A DNA stretch of 64,000 nt, taken from positions 62,001 to 126,000 of the forward strand of contig DASYFT010000036.1 of assembly GCA_036498265.1 (NCBI GenBank). The letters run 5' to 3'. The DNA comes from Palsa-744 sp036498265 (GTDB lineage Bacteria; Actinomycetota; Thermoleophilia; Solirubrobacterales; Solirubrobacteraceae). The notes beneath the pieces are model-generated. The model did no database searches. It was not told where the DNA came from and saw only the letters and a program-made list of their open reading frames with translations. The translations under genes and the position numbers were made by a program. Position 1 is the first letter of the stretch. The number at the start of each line of letters is the position of its first letter. Positions 1 through 9,138 of the stretch are shown here, in pieces.

Positions 1-36
1 CGGCGAGGACTGATCGAGTAGGCGCGGCCGCGAGTC

Positions 37-387
37 TCAGCCTCGCCGCGCAAGAGCCGCTCGGGCGCGGCTGCGTCGACGGCCGTAGAGCAGCCGCTTC
101 GGCACCGGCACGGGGCTGAGGCGCCCGATGGCAGTCCCAAGGAAGAGCCGTGGCTCGAGTCTCGCCACGAGGCCGACGAGCTCCCGCCGCTCGCCGGCGC
201 CGAGCCGCCCGGGGCGTCCTCGCGCACGGAGGAGCAGCGCGAGAAGTCGGCGGCGCTGACTGCGATCGAGCTTGCCGAGATGGCGTCCGGCGAGCATGGT
301 CACCTCGGCGACCAGCAGCAACCGCGCGACCGGTAGGCCGTGGCTCAGGCGCTTCGCCCAGCGTGATCTCGCAAGGAGGTGCAGCAT
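37..387 (-). CDS. Hypothetical small basic protein
   Basis: 116 residues, unrecognised. It alternates hydrophobic stretches (VARLLLVAEVTMLAG near 20-34) with strongly basic ones, has no clear transmembrane pair and no cysteine. It ends in an Arg-rich tail. Composition is consistent with a real high-GC gene, but no Shine-Dalgarno is visible upstream of the ATG and a 150-470 plus-strand frame overlaps it. It faces away from the gene starting at 525. I cannot assign a function. Confidence 0.5.
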   Translation of the reverse strand: MLHLLARSRWAKRLSHGLPVARLLLVAEVTMLAGRHLGKLDRSQRRRLLALLLRARGRPGRLGAGERRELVGLVARLEPRLFLGTAIGRLSPVPVPKRLLYGRRRSRARAALARRG

Positions 388-524
388 CGCGAGCCATCCT
401 AGAGCCGGATCGGAGCCTTACTCGGAGCCGAGCTCCTTCGACGGGACCGTTGTCGGAACGCCGCCTTTGATCTTTGGCCGCAGGACCATATGGACTGGCG
501 ACTGGCCGCGGGAGGATCGCCGGC

Positions 525-878
525 ATGGCCCTCGAGCCCATGTCGGCCAAGCAGCTCGCCGAAGCGCCCACGCTGTTCGCCAGCTTCCTGGGTCACGCCG
601 ACCGCCGCCACAAGACAGTCGGCGACCTCCTGGCGATCTACCGGGAGCGCCGCAGGACGCTCCGCCCCGCAGAGGACCCGGCGGACGACCTCCGAGTCGA
701 CCGCTTCATGGGCGACATGGCAGGCAACCGGTGGAGGGCCGCCGTGATCATCCGGATCGGGGTGTTCGACGGCAGGACGCTCGTGATCGACGGAATACAT
801 CGCGCGATCGCGTATCTGGCCTGCGTCGAGGACGGCATGAGCAGCGATCGCCTGCCGGCTCTGCAGGTCGACTGCTGA
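525..878 (+). CDS. ParB-like/hypothetical protein
   Basis: 117 residues. The ATG at 525 was chosen over upstream frames because GGGAGGAT sits 6-12 nt before it. The C-terminal part contains VIDGIHRAIAYLACVEDG (about 84-101), which resembles the G-x-H-R-x-x-A turn of ParB/sulfiredoxin-like domains (seen motif; family link is inference). The N-terminal half is helical and charged. No cognate parA or partition genes lie nearby, so a role in chromosome segregation should not be assumed. Confidence 0.6.
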   Translation: MALEPMSAKQLAEAPTLFASFLGHADRRHKTVGDLLAIYRERRRTLRPAEDPADDLRVDRFMGDMAGNRWRAAVIIRIGVFDGRTLVIDGIHRAIAYLACVEDGMSSDRLPALQVDC

Positions 879-949
879 CCCGGCCCCGGGGCTCGCCGAT
901 CGCCGGCGGGCGCCGGATGAGCCTTGGTCAGCGCGGCGGCGCCACGGCG

Positions 950-2101
950 CTATCTGAACAGCGGCGCCAGTGTCGACGCGCCGCCCGCGTTCCCCAATCG
1001 CGGCACCCCGTAGAGGTCCTCGATCGTCGCGAGGGTGCCGTAGTGGTTCCCCGGCGTGCTCAGGACCCTCCCGCCGCTCGTCCCGCTCAAAACGACTGTC
1101 GGGATCCGTTCTTCACCGTTGCTCTCGTCCCACGTGATTACGATGATGCCGCCTTCGCCGTACCAGCGTGACGCGAGGACAGGCGGTACGAGGTTCCTGA
1201 GATAGCTGTCGACCTGCTGGTTGGTGCCATCGTGCCCGTCGTTCACGAGGTTCGGCGCCAGGAAGATGAAGGCAGGAAGCTGGCCCACCGAGAGGTCCTG
1301 CCAGAACTGCGTGGCAGGGACCACGTCCGGACCGTTCGTCGCGGGGAAGTAGGCGAACGGATTGTGCTTCTTGGCGTAGCCGCCGGCCGTGCACGCCTCC
1401 GACCCGGGTGACGGCAGTTCTTCCAGGTACGCCTTCCACGATATGCCGGCGGCCGACAGCTCGGAGCCCAGCGTCGGCGCCGAGAAGGAGTAGCCGCACC
1501 CGTCGTCGCCGACACCATCCGTCGACCCGGAGATCAGCGCGAGGTAGTTCGGCAGGGACGGATGGGCCACGCCGTTCCATGCCGTCGTGTTGCCGTACCT
1601 GGCGGCGAGGGAGTTCAGGTACGGCATGTTCGAGGCGCCGATCACTTCGCTGCGGTTGCGGTTCTCCTCCACGATCAGCATCACGTGCGCCGGCGATGCC
1701 GACTGCGGAGCGGACCCACCGGCGGCCGGGGGAACGGACGCCGGCGAGGAGGGAGCCGTGCCGGTCGCACCCGGAGCTGTGGGGATCGCCCGGCAGACGC
1801 GCCTTCGAAGAACGACGCGCCGGTGCGTGCGGACGCGTACGTAGACGATCCTGCCGTGCCGGCGGACGACGGCTCGCCGGCCACGGACTCGGCGCGTCTT
1901 GGGGACCCAGTGCCACCTGCGGCGCTTGAACCTCACGGTCCTGCAGGTCCGCGCGCCGGACGCACGGGCCATCTCGCTGTTGCTGCTGAGCTTCGTGCTG
2001 TCGCTGCTCAGCGCGAGCCCCGCAGCAGATCCGCCCCACGCCACGGCACCGAGCACCAGCACTGCAACGACCGCCGATGCGGTCCTTGACAGCCAAGGCA
2101 T
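950..2101 (-). CDS. Secreted phosphoesterase (phospholipase C/acid phosphatase family)
   Basis: 383 residues with an N-terminal signal peptide (hydrophobic SAVVAVLVLGAVAWGGSAAG) and then a very basic Arg-rich linker (about 50-105). The catalytic region begins at about 135. IVEENRNRSEVIG is the phosphoesterase-family (PF04185) metal-site motif, followed by NMPYLNSLAARYG and late WDESNGE, which supplies another acidic metal ligand. The family hydrolyses phosphate esters outside the cell. The Arg-rich linker, with three cysteines around it, may bind cell wall or nucleic acid (inference). It is a single gene, divergent from the small gene at 2210. Confidence 0.85.
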   Translation of the reverse strand: MPWLSRTASAVVAVLVLGAVAWGGSAAGLALSSDSTKLSSNSEMARASGARTCRTVRFKRRRWHWVPKTRRVRGRRAVVRRHGRIVYVRVRTHRRVVLRRRVCRAIPTAPGATGTAPSSPASVPPAAGGSAPQSASPAHVMLIVEENRNRSEVIGASNMPYLNSLAARYGNTTAWNGVAHPSLPNYLALISGSTDGVGDDGCGYSFSAPTLGSELSAAGISWKAYLEELPSPGSEACTAGGYAKKHNPFAYFPATNGPDVVPATQFWQDLSVGQLPAFIFLAPNLVNDGHDGTNQQVDSYLRNLVPPVLASRWYGEGGIIVITWDESNGEERIPTVVLSGTSGGRVLSTPGNHYGTLATIEDLYGVPRLGNAGGASTLAPLFR

Positions 2102-2209
2102 CGGGGCACTCTAGCGAGAACTGCGGTCGTCCCTTCGGGTGGGCGCCGAGCAACTCCTACATCTGTTGGCGGCGCGCGCCGAGCCTACGCCGTTGCCCGA
2201 GGCCGGCCG

Positions 2210-2434
2210 ATGTTTGGCCAAGTGGGACGACTCAACACTTACGAAGGGCGATGCAGCGAATGCGGGTCGCGCGTCCGGCCGCTCGAAGGGGTCATCGACA
2301 GCTCCGACCCTGCTCGGGCGTACCGCATCCTCTGCCCCGAGCATGCACCGCCTGGAGCGCTGGAGCCACCCACGGCGGCGGAGGTCCTGAGACTCGAGTC
2401 GATCCATGTGGAGGACACGCGCTACGAGCGGTGA
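2210..2434 (+). CDS. Small CxxC/CxxH zinc-ribbon-like protein
   Basis: 74 residues. CSECGSRVRP (about 15-24) and ILCPEHAPP (about 40-48) give a CxxC...CxxH arrangement typical of a small zinc-ribbon. The spacing is a direct reading; metal binding is inference. It ends 17 nt before the GST gene on the same strand and may be co-transcribed with it. Function unknown. Confidence 0.65.
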   Translation: MFGQVGRLNTYEGRCSECGSRVRPLEGVIDSSDPARAYRILCPEHAPPGALEPPTAAEVLRLESIHVEDTRYER

Positions 2435-2451
2435 GGGGATAAGGTGCACGC

Positions 2452-3069
2452 GTGGTGCGTGTCTATCACCGTGAGCACGCCGGGCGACCCGTCCGGGTCG
2501 TGTGGACGCTTGAGGAGCTGGGTCTTCCGTACGAGATCACGGTGATGAACTGGGAGGAGGGCCAGAGCGACGAGCACCGCGCTCGCCATCCCCTTCTTCG
2601 CGTGCCGGTGTTGGAGGACGATGAGGGGTTCGTCTTCGAGTCTGCGGCCATCTGCCTGCATCTCGCCGACCTGTGCCCGGAGGCAGAGCTGCTGTCCCAG
2701 CCCGGCACCCACGAGCGGGCCCTCGCCTACCAATGGGCAACGTTCGCTCCGGCAGAGCTCGAGCCGGCGCTCATCGAGAGCGCGATATTCGCCAACGCCG
2801 ATCCGGAGCGCGCGGCAAAGGCGAGGCAGCGCTTCGGTGCGGCGGCGCAGGCGGTCGCCGGCGCACTCGGAGACGACGACTACCTGGTGGACGGGCGCTT
2901 CGGCGTCGCGGACGTGCTCGTCGGGACCGCGCTGGCGTTCACAGCCCGGGTGGGATTCGCCGAGGAGCTGCCTCCCTCCCTTCAGGAATACACCGCGCGA
3001 TTGGCAGAGCGGCCCGCTTTTGTCCGCGCCGCCGAGCGCACCGAGCTGTCGCTCGGAGCTTCTCGCTGA
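2452..3069 (+). CDS. Glutathione S-transferase family protein
   Basis: 205 residues starting at GTG, with GAGGGGATAAG upstream. The N-terminal thioredoxin-like domain includes LPYEITVMNWEEG, the cis-Pro region LLRVPVLEDDEG and ESAAICLHLAD (E-S/A pair that contacts the gamma-glutamyl group in GSTs). An all-helical C-terminal domain follows, with FGVADVLVGTAL (N-capping Asp). Substrate cannot be predicted. Actinobacteria mostly use mycothiol, so the true thiol cofactor is uncertain. Confidence 0.85.
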   Translation: MVRVYHREHAGRPVRVVWTLEELGLPYEITVMNWEEGQSDEHRARHPLLRVPVLEDDEGFVFESAAICLHLADLCPEAELLSQPGTHERALAYQWATFAPAELEPALIESAIFANADPERAAKARQRFGAAAQAVAGALGDDDYLVDGRFGVADVLVGTALAFTARVGFAEELPPSLQEYTARLAERPAFVRAAERTELSLGASR

Positions 3070-3121
3070 ACCCGCGCGGCGCGAGCAGCAAGCCGCGAAC
3101 TCGAAGGGACGGGCAGCTCTC

Positions 3122-3466
3122 TCAGCCTTGCGACGCGCTTCCCGCGACGGCGTCGGCCACCGTCGGATACACCGGTACCGCCGCCGGGAGATCCACGATC
3201 TCGGCGATGCGCACGAGCGGCGAGGACTGCGGTATGACGACCACGAGCCGCGACCTGCGCTGGCGCAGCCTCTCGCCGAGGCGGATCAGCATGCCGATGC
3301 CTGCGCTGTCGATGAAGCGAACGTCGCCGAGGTCGAGGATCAGGTGGTCCGGCTCCCGCTGCAGCGAAGCCGCCAGCTCCTCCTCGAGCGCGGCCGCATT
3401 CGCGGTGTCGATGTCGTCGGACGGCCTGGCGATCAACGCGTCGTCGACGACGTCGAAGCTCGTCAT
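3122..3466 (-). CDS. STAS-domain anti-sigma factor antagonist (RsbV/SpoIIAA-like)
   Basis: 114 residues, a single STAS domain. FIDSAGIGMLIRLGERLR (51-68) carries the Ser that the partner kinase phosphorylates in this family. The start ATG overlaps the stop of the upstream kinase/phosphatase gene by 4 nt (ATGA), so the two proteins are translationally coupled. The expected cycle is: unphosphorylated STAS protein binds the HATPase domain of the partner, releasing a sigma factor; the PP2C domain of the same partner reverses phosphorylation. No sigma-B-type gene is adjacent, so its target lies elsewhere. Confidence 0.9.
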   Translation of the reverse strand: MTSFDVVDDALIARPSDDIDTANAAALEEELAASLQREPDHLILDLGDVRFIDSAGIGMLIRLGERLRQRRSRLVVVIPQSSPLVRIAEIVDLPAAVPVYPTVADAVAGSASQG

Positions 3467-5079
3467 CGGCCCCCTGTCCGTCGCTTGGTGAGCGTGACGC
3501 TCGTGCCCCCGGATCCACGATCCACCTCCACCGAGTCGACGAGGCCGCGCATCATCATCAGCCCGCGGCCGCGACCCGATGGTCTGGGGTCTCGCCAGCG
3601 CCCGTGGTCGGCGACGGTCACGCGGATCTCCGCCTCGTCGACCTCGGCGTTCACCGAGACGCGTCCCTCCCTTGCCCCGTAGGCGTGCTCGATCGAGTTG
3701 CCGGCCGCCTCCGACGTTGCCAGGGTGATGTCGAAGGTCGAATCCTCGTCCACCCCGCGCCCGCCCAACCAGCGGCCGAGCGTACGGCGGAGTCCCGCGA
3801 GTACCGTCGGCTTGGCTTCGAGCGTCATCTCCAGCGACGGTCCCAGCGGCAGCCACTCGATCGCGAGCAGCGCGATGTCGTCGTCCGTGGCGGCCTGCCC
3901 GACGAGCGCACGGTAAACGCGATCGGCAAACGAGTCCTCATCCCGCCGCGCGGCATCCAAGGCCGCACCGGCGAGCCGCTCGAGTCCCTCGTCCAGCGAC
4001 TCGTCACGTCGCTCGATGAGGCCGTCGGTGTAGAGCAGCAGCACGCTGCCGACGGGGAAACGGAAGCGATGGGAATAGAACCTCACATCCTTTTTGATCC
4101 CCAGCAGGAGGCCGTGCCGCGGCTCCACGAGATGCGCCTGTCCGTCCGGTGTGACCAGCACCGCGGGCGGGTGACCCGCGCTCACCGCGAGCATCTCGGA
4201 CGTCTCGAGGTCCAGCTGCATCATCGCGACCGTCGCGCAGCGCTCACGGCCCATCGCGACGAGGAGGTTGTTGAGCAGTTCCATCGCTTGCGCCGGCTCG
4301 TGACCCTCGTGCAGGTACGCGCGAAGCGCCGCCCTTATCTCCGCCATGACGGACGCGGCGAGCGCTCCCCGGCCGACCACGTCTCCGACCACACAGGTGA
4401 CGCGGCCGTCCGCCAGGGGGTAGACGTCGTACCAGTCACCCCCCATCCTGATTCCCGCGCCGGCGGGGAGGTACTTGGCGCTGAAGCGAAGCCCCGGGAT
4501 GACCGGCAGGGCGTCCGGGAGCAGCGTTCGCTGCATGACCTCGGTGACCGCGCGCTGCTCGGAGAGCCGGGCGTTGTCGATCGCCAGGGCGATGCGGTCC
4601 GCAGCGAACTGCAGGAGCGTCACGTCTTCCTCTACGAAGTCGCGGCGCTGGAGGGATCCGACGTGCATCACGCCGATCACACGACCTTCGACGTGGACCG
4701 GCACGCCGACCATCGACCGGATCCCCCTCTGTCGAAGGATCGGGTTCACGACGTCCGCCGTGCTCAGGTCGTCGATGATCCTCGGCTGGCCTTCCGCAGC
4801 GATGCGGCCCGCGAACCCGCGGGCGAGCGGGATCTGGACCCCCTGGCGAACCTCCTCCTCCAGGCCTCGCGCCGCGCGTGCGACGAGCACGCCGCGGTCC
4901 TCGTCGAGCAGCAACAGCGCCGCGGTGTCCGCCTCGAGCGCACCGCGGATGCGATCGAGCAGTTCGCCGAGCATGTCCTCGAGCGACAGGTAGCCGAGGG
5001 AGGAGTCGGCGACGCTCTGGAGCCGTTCCAGGCGGCTCCCGGGACTCGCGGAGCCCTGCACTTCAACCTCCTGTGACAT
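3463..5079 (-). CDS. GAF-PP2C(SpoIIE)-HATPase fusion, RsbU/RsbW-type regulator
   Basis: 538 residues from the ATG at 5079 (GGAGG 11 nt upstream); a GTG at 5115 would add 12. Domains in order: GAF sensor (about 20-170, ending in LLQFAADRIALAIDNARLSE), SpoIIE-type PP2C phosphatase (about 190-390, MGGDWYDVYPLADGR and YTDGLIERR metal-site motifs), and HATPase_c anti-sigma kinase (about 410-535, with SEAAGNSIEHAYG N-box and GRGRGLMMMRGLVD G-box). The kinase and the opposing phosphatase, normally separate RsbW and RsbU proteins, are in one chain. The substrate is very probably the overlapping STAS protein. The GAF ligand is unknown. Confidence 0.9.
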   Translation of the reverse strand: MSQEVEVQGSASPGSRLERLQSVADSSLGYLSLEDMLGELLDRIRGALEADTAALLLLDEDRGVLVARAARGLEEEVRQGVQIPLARGFAGRIAAEGQPRIIDDLSTADVVNPILRQRGIRSMVGVPVHVEGRVIGVMHVGSLQRRDFVEEDVTLLQFAADRIALAIDNARLSEQRAVTEVMQRTLLPDALPVIPGLRFSAKYLPAGAGIRMGGDWYDVYPLADGRVTCVVGDVVGRGALAASVMAEIRAALRAYLHEGHEPAQAMELLNNLLVAMGRERCATVAMMQLDLETSEMLAVSAGHPPAVLVTPDGQAHLVEPRHGLLLGIKKDVRFYSHRFRFPVGSVLLLYTDGLIERRDESLDEGLERLAGAALDAARRDEDSFADRVYRALVGQAATDDDIALLAIEWLPLGPSLEMTLEAKPTVLAGLRRTLGRWLGGRGVDEDSTFDITLATSEAAGNSIEHAYGAREGRVSVNAEVDEAEIRVTVADHGRWRDPRPSGRGRGLMMMRGLVDSVEVDRGSGGTSVTLTKRRTGGR

Positions 5080-5223
5080 GCCGGAAGCGACCTCCGTGCT
5101 CGGATCCAGGTTCACCCTTCGTTGGGAAGTACCACGCGCGCCCTCAATTCATGCACGGCACCCGCCGTCCCGCTCACTGGCCGGCGGCCTCCCCGAGCAG
5201 CCCCGCTGTCGCGAGCGTGGCTG

Positions 5224-6486
5224 TCAAGCGCCGGCGGTGGCGAGCCTCGAGCGGACGAGGACCAGCGGTGCGTCGGGGTCGTGGGGCTGTGGGATCGCCG
5301 CAAGGCTGAACTCGGCGATCGCGCCGGGACGGAAGACAAGGCAGTGCGTCGAGCCACCGAACTGGAAGTGGCCGAGCTCCTCACCCTTCTCCACGTGACG
5401 GCCCGGCTCGACGGTCGAGGCGATCTTGCACGACGACACCTCCGACATGCCGACCGGCACGAAGGCGACGAGGCCGATGACCGGGTCGTCGGCTTCGATC
5501 AGGATGATCGCGCGCGCCGCGACGTGCGCGAGATAGGACTGCGAGTTCATCGGCTCGACCGCGTCGCTGCCCTCCGAGTCCGCCTCGGAGTAGTAGGTGC
5601 CCTCCCGGGTGAACGCCCGCACGATCCTGCCGGCGACCGGACTGTGCCAGCGGTGGTAGTTGTTCGCGCTCAGGAAGGCCTGGTAGACGGTGCCGCCGAC
5701 GAACTCGTCGACCGAGTCGTCGTTCGCGAGCATGTCCTCGAGCGAGTACGGCTGGCTCTTGATCCAGAACCTGTCCTGGCGCTGCACGTCCATGCTGATG
5801 CCATACGGCGTCGACTCGCAGGCGCTGACGATCACCTTGTCGTCGTCGGGCGAGGCCACCGGCCGCTCGCCCTCCTTGAAGCGTCGCGTGAAGAAGTCGT
5901 TCCACGACGAGAAGCCCCAGTGCTCCTCCTCGGGGTCGTACTCGAACTGCTCGATGCCGATGGTCCGCTGCGCCTCCGGACTCTTCCAGCCGGACGGCGA
6001 CTCGTTGAGAACGTAGAGCGAGTCAGGGCCGCTGAGGAACTCGCACCACACGCCCAGGATCTTCCTGAGCATGGCGTTGATCCTGGGGTCGCGGAAGGCG
6101 GCGAACCCGGCCGGCGTTCCCATCGTCCAGTCGAGGATCGCCCCGAGGGGCGTCGCGACCATGGAGCCCTCGGGGCCGAACTCCGGTGCCATGGTGAGCA
6201 CCTCGTTGATGAGGCGCAGCAGCTGCTCGACGCTGTGGAGGTGGCGCTTGGAGTACTGCCTGCCGCGCGGCACCTCGGCGATCATCCGGTTGACGTACAT
6301 GCGGACCACGGGGTCGTGGTCGATCAGCTCCTTGAACTCCTCCAGCACGGGGTCGAGCACGACCTGCTCTCCCCTCGACTCCACGCGCTCGCGGTGTCCG
6401 GCGAGCCAGGCCTCGAGATCCTCCTGCTGCTCCGGCAGCCAGCCGGCTCGCCGCCGTACGTCGATCTCGCCGGTGCCAGTCGTCAC
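5224..6486 (-). CDS. Phosphatidylserine decarboxylase family protein, PsiD-type architecture
   Basis: 420 residues. The N-terminal 165 residues resemble the extra domain found in the fungal/bacterial PSD branch that includes L-tryptophan decarboxylase PsiD (PF12588-like; recognised by architecture, inference). The C-terminal catalytic part has NNYHRWHSPVAG (active-site His) and HFQFGGSTHCLVF. The GGST at about 376-379 is the self-cleavage site, where Ser becomes the pyruvoyl group. The enzyme decarboxylates phosphatidylserine to phosphatidylethanolamine or an amino acid to an amine. No phosphatidylserine synthase gene is adjacent, which leaves an amino-acid substrate open. No membrane anchor is seen. 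Confidence 0.85.
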   Translation of the reverse strand: MTTGTGEIDVRRRAGWLPEQQEDLEAWLAGHRERVESRGEQVVLDPVLEEFKELIDHDPVVRMYVNRMIAEVPRGRQYSKRHLHSVEQLLRLINEVLTMAPEFGPEGSMVATPLGAILDWTMGTPAGFAAFRDPRINAMLRKILGVWCEFLSGPDSLYVLNESPSGWKSPEAQRTIGIEQFEYDPEEEHWGFSSWNDFFTRRFKEGERPVASPDDDKVIVSACESTPYGISMDVQRQDRFWIKSQPYSLEDMLANDDSVDEFVGGTVYQAFLSANNYHRWHSPVAGRIVRAFTREGTYYSEADSEGSDAVEPMNSQSYLAHVAARAIILIEADDPVIGLVAFVPVGMSEVSSCKIASTVEPGRHVEKGEELGHFQFGGSTHCLVFRPGAIAEFSLAAIPQPHDPDAPLVLVRSRLATAGA

Positions 6487-6528
6487 GCGACCGACATACC
6501 CGCCTTGCTCCGCGGGGAACCGCGATCG

Positions 6529-6990
6529 CTACGGCGTGCCCCGTCCTTCGAGCTGCTTCTTGAGTTCTTCGTTTTCTTTTTCCACGGTGCGAAGGTTCCG
6601 CTCGGCTTCGCGCAGCCGCGCTTCGCTTTCGGCGGCGGCGGGGGATGTCGTGGTGGTGGTCACGGTGTGCGTGCGGACTTCGACCGTCGGCTGGGTCTGC
6701 GTCACCGTGCGGGTGACCGCCGGCTGTCCGCCGGACTGGGTCTGGGTGACCGTTTTGTTTTTGTTGCCGACGGCGAGGCCGACGAGCACGCCGAGCACAG
6801 CGCCGACGATCCCGGCGACTATCGCCGACCAGGGGTTCCCCCACCACGGATCGCGGGGCGGCGGTTCGGGCGGCAGGCGTTCGACGACGTGCTCAGCCGC
6901 GATCGGCTGTCTCGGCTGTCGTGCCCCGCCGAGCGGCTCGGTCGGCGGCGTCGGCGGAAGGGGCCGCCGAGGCGGCTCTGCGTCGCTCAT
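6529..6990 (-). CDS. Single-pass membrane protein with C-terminal coiled coil
   Basis: 153 residues from the ATG at 6990; a GTG at 6996 is also possible. A Pro-rich cytoplasmic N-terminus (1-50) precedes one membrane helix (PWSAIVAGIVGAVLGVLVGL). Then comes a Thr/Val/Gln-rich linker with repeated VTQTQ and a short coiled coil (ESEARLREAERNLRTVEKEN). It uses GAA and AAA far more than its neighbours use them. Function unknown; the layout suits an envelope tether or a sensor of cell-wall spacing (inference). Confidence 0.7.
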   Translation of the reverse strand: MSDAEPPRRPLPPTPPTEPLGGARQPRQPIAAEHVVERLPPEPPPRDPWWGNPWSAIVAGIVGAVLGVLVGLAVGNKNKTVTQTQSGGQPAVTRTVTQTQPTVEVRTHTVTTTTTSPAAAESEARLREAERNLRTVEKENEELKKQLEGRGTP

Positions 6991-7069
6991 CCCCACGAGC
7001 GTACCCCGCCTGATGGACGCCTACGCGTACGGCGGAGCCATCCGGCGAGCCCCATAGCGTGGCGAACAC

Positions 7070-9115
7070 GTGTTCGACGATCGCGATTCCCCCGGCTTCC
7101 TCGCCCACCTCAACCCGGAGCAGCTGGCAGCCGCCACCCACCCGGGCGGATCCCTGCTGATCCTCGCCGGGGCCGGCACGGGGAAGACGACCACCTTGTG
7201 CGCGCGCGTCGCCTGGCTGCTTAGCGAAGGCGCTGCGGGCGAGCGCATCCTGCTGCTCACGTTCACTCGAAGGGCGGCGCGGGAGATGGTGGAGCGAGCC
7301 CGTGTCCTCGCCGAGCGCGTGGCGCCCGATGCGGGCCGCGTGATCGGTGGGACGTTCCACTCGGTGGCACACCGCATGGTCCGCGTGCACGCCTCCTCGC
7401 TGGGCCTCCACCCAGGCTTCGGAGTGCTCGATGCCGGCGACGCAGCCGACCTTCTCGACTTCGTGCGTCAGGAGCGCGGCCACGCCGAGGGCCCGCGCCG
7501 GTTTCCACGCGCCCAGACCGTGCTCGACATCTACTCGCGCACCGTCAACGCCCAGACGCCGCTGGGCGAGGTGCTTGCCGAGTCGTTCCCGTGGTGTGAG
7601 GAGCACAAGGACGCGCTGGCCGAGATCTTCCGCGCGTACGGGGCACGCAAGCGCGCGCTCGGCGTGGTGGATCTCGACGACCTGCTGCTGTACTGGCGGG
7701 CGCTTGCGGCTGACGAGGTCGTGGGAGCGCAGATGGCCGACGCGTTCGACCACGTGCTCGTGGACGAGTACCAGGATGTCAACGGACTCCAGGTCGACAT
7801 CGTGCGCAACCTGAGGCGGACACGCCCGGGCCTCACGGTCGTAGGCGATGACTTCCAGGCGATCTACGGATTCCGTGCCGCCAGCGCCCGCCACATCCTC
7901 GAGTTCCCGGAGCAGTTCCCGAACACGCATACCGTCAAGCTCGAGCGCAACTACCGCTCGACCGCGCCCGTCCTGGCGGTCGCCAACGCCATCTCCGCGC
8001 AGGACAGGGCCGGGTTCGCGAAGCAGCTGTGGACAGATCGCGAGGGCGGCCGGCCACCGGACCTGGTGCTTCCCCGCGATGAGGCCGAGCAGGCCGCTGA
8101 GGTCTGCCGCCGCGTGCTGGGTGCACGCGAGCAGGGCATGGAACTGCGCGAGCAGGCCGTCCTGTTCCGGACCGGGCACGACTCCGACCTGCTGGAGCTG
8201 GAGCTGGCCCGGCGCGGCATCCCGTTCGTCAAGTACGGAGGCCTGCGCTTCCTGGATGCCGCCCACGTCAAGGACTTCATCGCGCTCCTGCGTCTGGTCG
8301 ACAACCACGCCGACGAGGTGAGCTGGTTCCGTCTGCTCCAGCTGCTGGACGGCGTGGGGCCCGCGCGGGGCCGGCGAGTGCTGGACGCGCTTCGGTCCTC
8401 AGCAGACGGGCCGCCGGCGCTGGAGCGCTGGCCGCAGGCGGCCGAGCACGTTCCGGAGAGCTCACGCGAGAGCGCTGCCGCGCTGATCGCGGCGCTTGCG
8501 GACGCAGGGATCGAGTCGCCCGCGGGCACCGGACCCAAGGTCGAGCGCCTGTGCGCCGCCATCGTCCCGCTGATCCGGCTTCGCTACGCCGACGGAGCCG
8601 TGAGGGTGGGCGATCTCGATCAGCTCGTCGCCGCGGCACGCGGAGCCCGGGACATCCGCCACTTCGTCTCGGAGCTCGTTCTCGATCCGCCTGCGTCGAG
8701 CGCAGACCTCGCCGGGCCGCCGCACCTCGACGAGGACTACCTGGTGCTCAGCACCGCTCACTCGGCAAAGGGCCTCGAGTGGGAGGCCGTGCACCTCATC
8801 GCCGCCTACGACGGCAACTTCCCGGCCGACATGAGCACCGGGACCGAGGAGGGCGTGGCGGAGGAGCGCCGGCTGTTCTACGTCGCCCTCACGCGCGCAC
8901 GGCGCAGTCTCCACGTATATGTACCGGTCAGGTACTACCACCGTCCCCGAGCGGATGACGACGGCCACGGCTTGGGCCAGGCTTCACGCTTCCTGACCGA
9001 GGCGGTCCAGAAGCTGTTCACGGTGGAGCGGACGACGGAGGCACAGGCGCCGCTCGGCGAGCACCTCCAAGCCGGACGGCGGATCGACGTGTCGGTCGAC
9101 GCGCTGTTCGGTTGA
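7070..9115 (+). CDS. UvrD/PcrA-like superfamily 1 DNA helicase
   Basis: 681 residues with a GTG start. Helicase motifs in order: Walker A GAGTGKTTT (34-42), LLTFTRRAAREM (Ia), VDEYQDVN (II, about 230), GDDFQAIYGFRAAS (III), KLERNYRST (IV), STAHSAKGLEWEAVHL (V) and EERRLFYVALTRAR (VI). It is an ATP-driven 3'-5' DNA translocase of the repair type. Lys/Arg positions are intact, so it should be active. It lacks a C-terminal HRDC or RecB-like nuclease domain. The neighbours do not indicate a dedicated pathway. Confidence 0.93.
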   Translation: MFDDRDSPGFLAHLNPEQLAAATHPGGSLLILAGAGTGKTTTLCARVAWLLSEGAAGERILLLTFTRRAAREMVERARVLAERVAPDAGRVIGGTFHSVAHRMVRVHASSLGLHPGFGVLDAGDAADLLDFVRQERGHAEGPRRFPRAQTVLDIYSRTVNAQTPLGEVLAESFPWCEEHKDALAEIFRAYGARKRALGVVDLDDLLLYWRALAADEVVGAQMADAFDHVLVDEYQDVNGLQVDIVRNLRRTRPGLTVVGDDFQAIYGFRAASARHILEFPEQFPNTHTVKLERNYRSTAPVLAVANAISAQDRAGFAKQLWTDREGGRPPDLVLPRDEAEQAAEVCRRVLGAREQGMELREQAVLFRTGHDSDLLELELARRGIPFVKYGGLRFLDAAHVKDFIALLRLVDNHADEVSWFRLLQLLDGVGPARGRRVLDALRSSADGPPALERWPQAAEHVPESSRESAAALIAALADAGIESPAGTGPKVERLCAAIVPLIRLRYADGAVRVGDLDQLVAAARGARDIRHFVSELVLDPPASSADLAGPPHLDEDYLVLSTAHSAKGLEWEAVHLIAAYDGNFPADMSTGTEEGVAEERRLFYVALTRARRSLHVYVPVRYYHRPRADDDGHGLGQASRFLTEAVQKLFTVERTTEAQAPLGEHLQAGRRIDVSVDALFG

Positions 9116-9138
9116 GTGGGTCGGACCGCACTCGTCGT

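Noticed and set aside
3604..5076. 490-residue plus-strand ORF
   Set aside because: Antisense shadow of the GAF-PP2C-HATPase gene.
5122..7224. 700-residue plus-strand ORF
   Set aside because: Antisense to the decarboxylase and the coiled-coil membrane protein; Arg/Gly-rich, no family motif. Open because of high GC.
6893..8308. 471-residue minus-strand ORF
   Set aside because: Antisense to the UvrD helicase, no recognisable domain.
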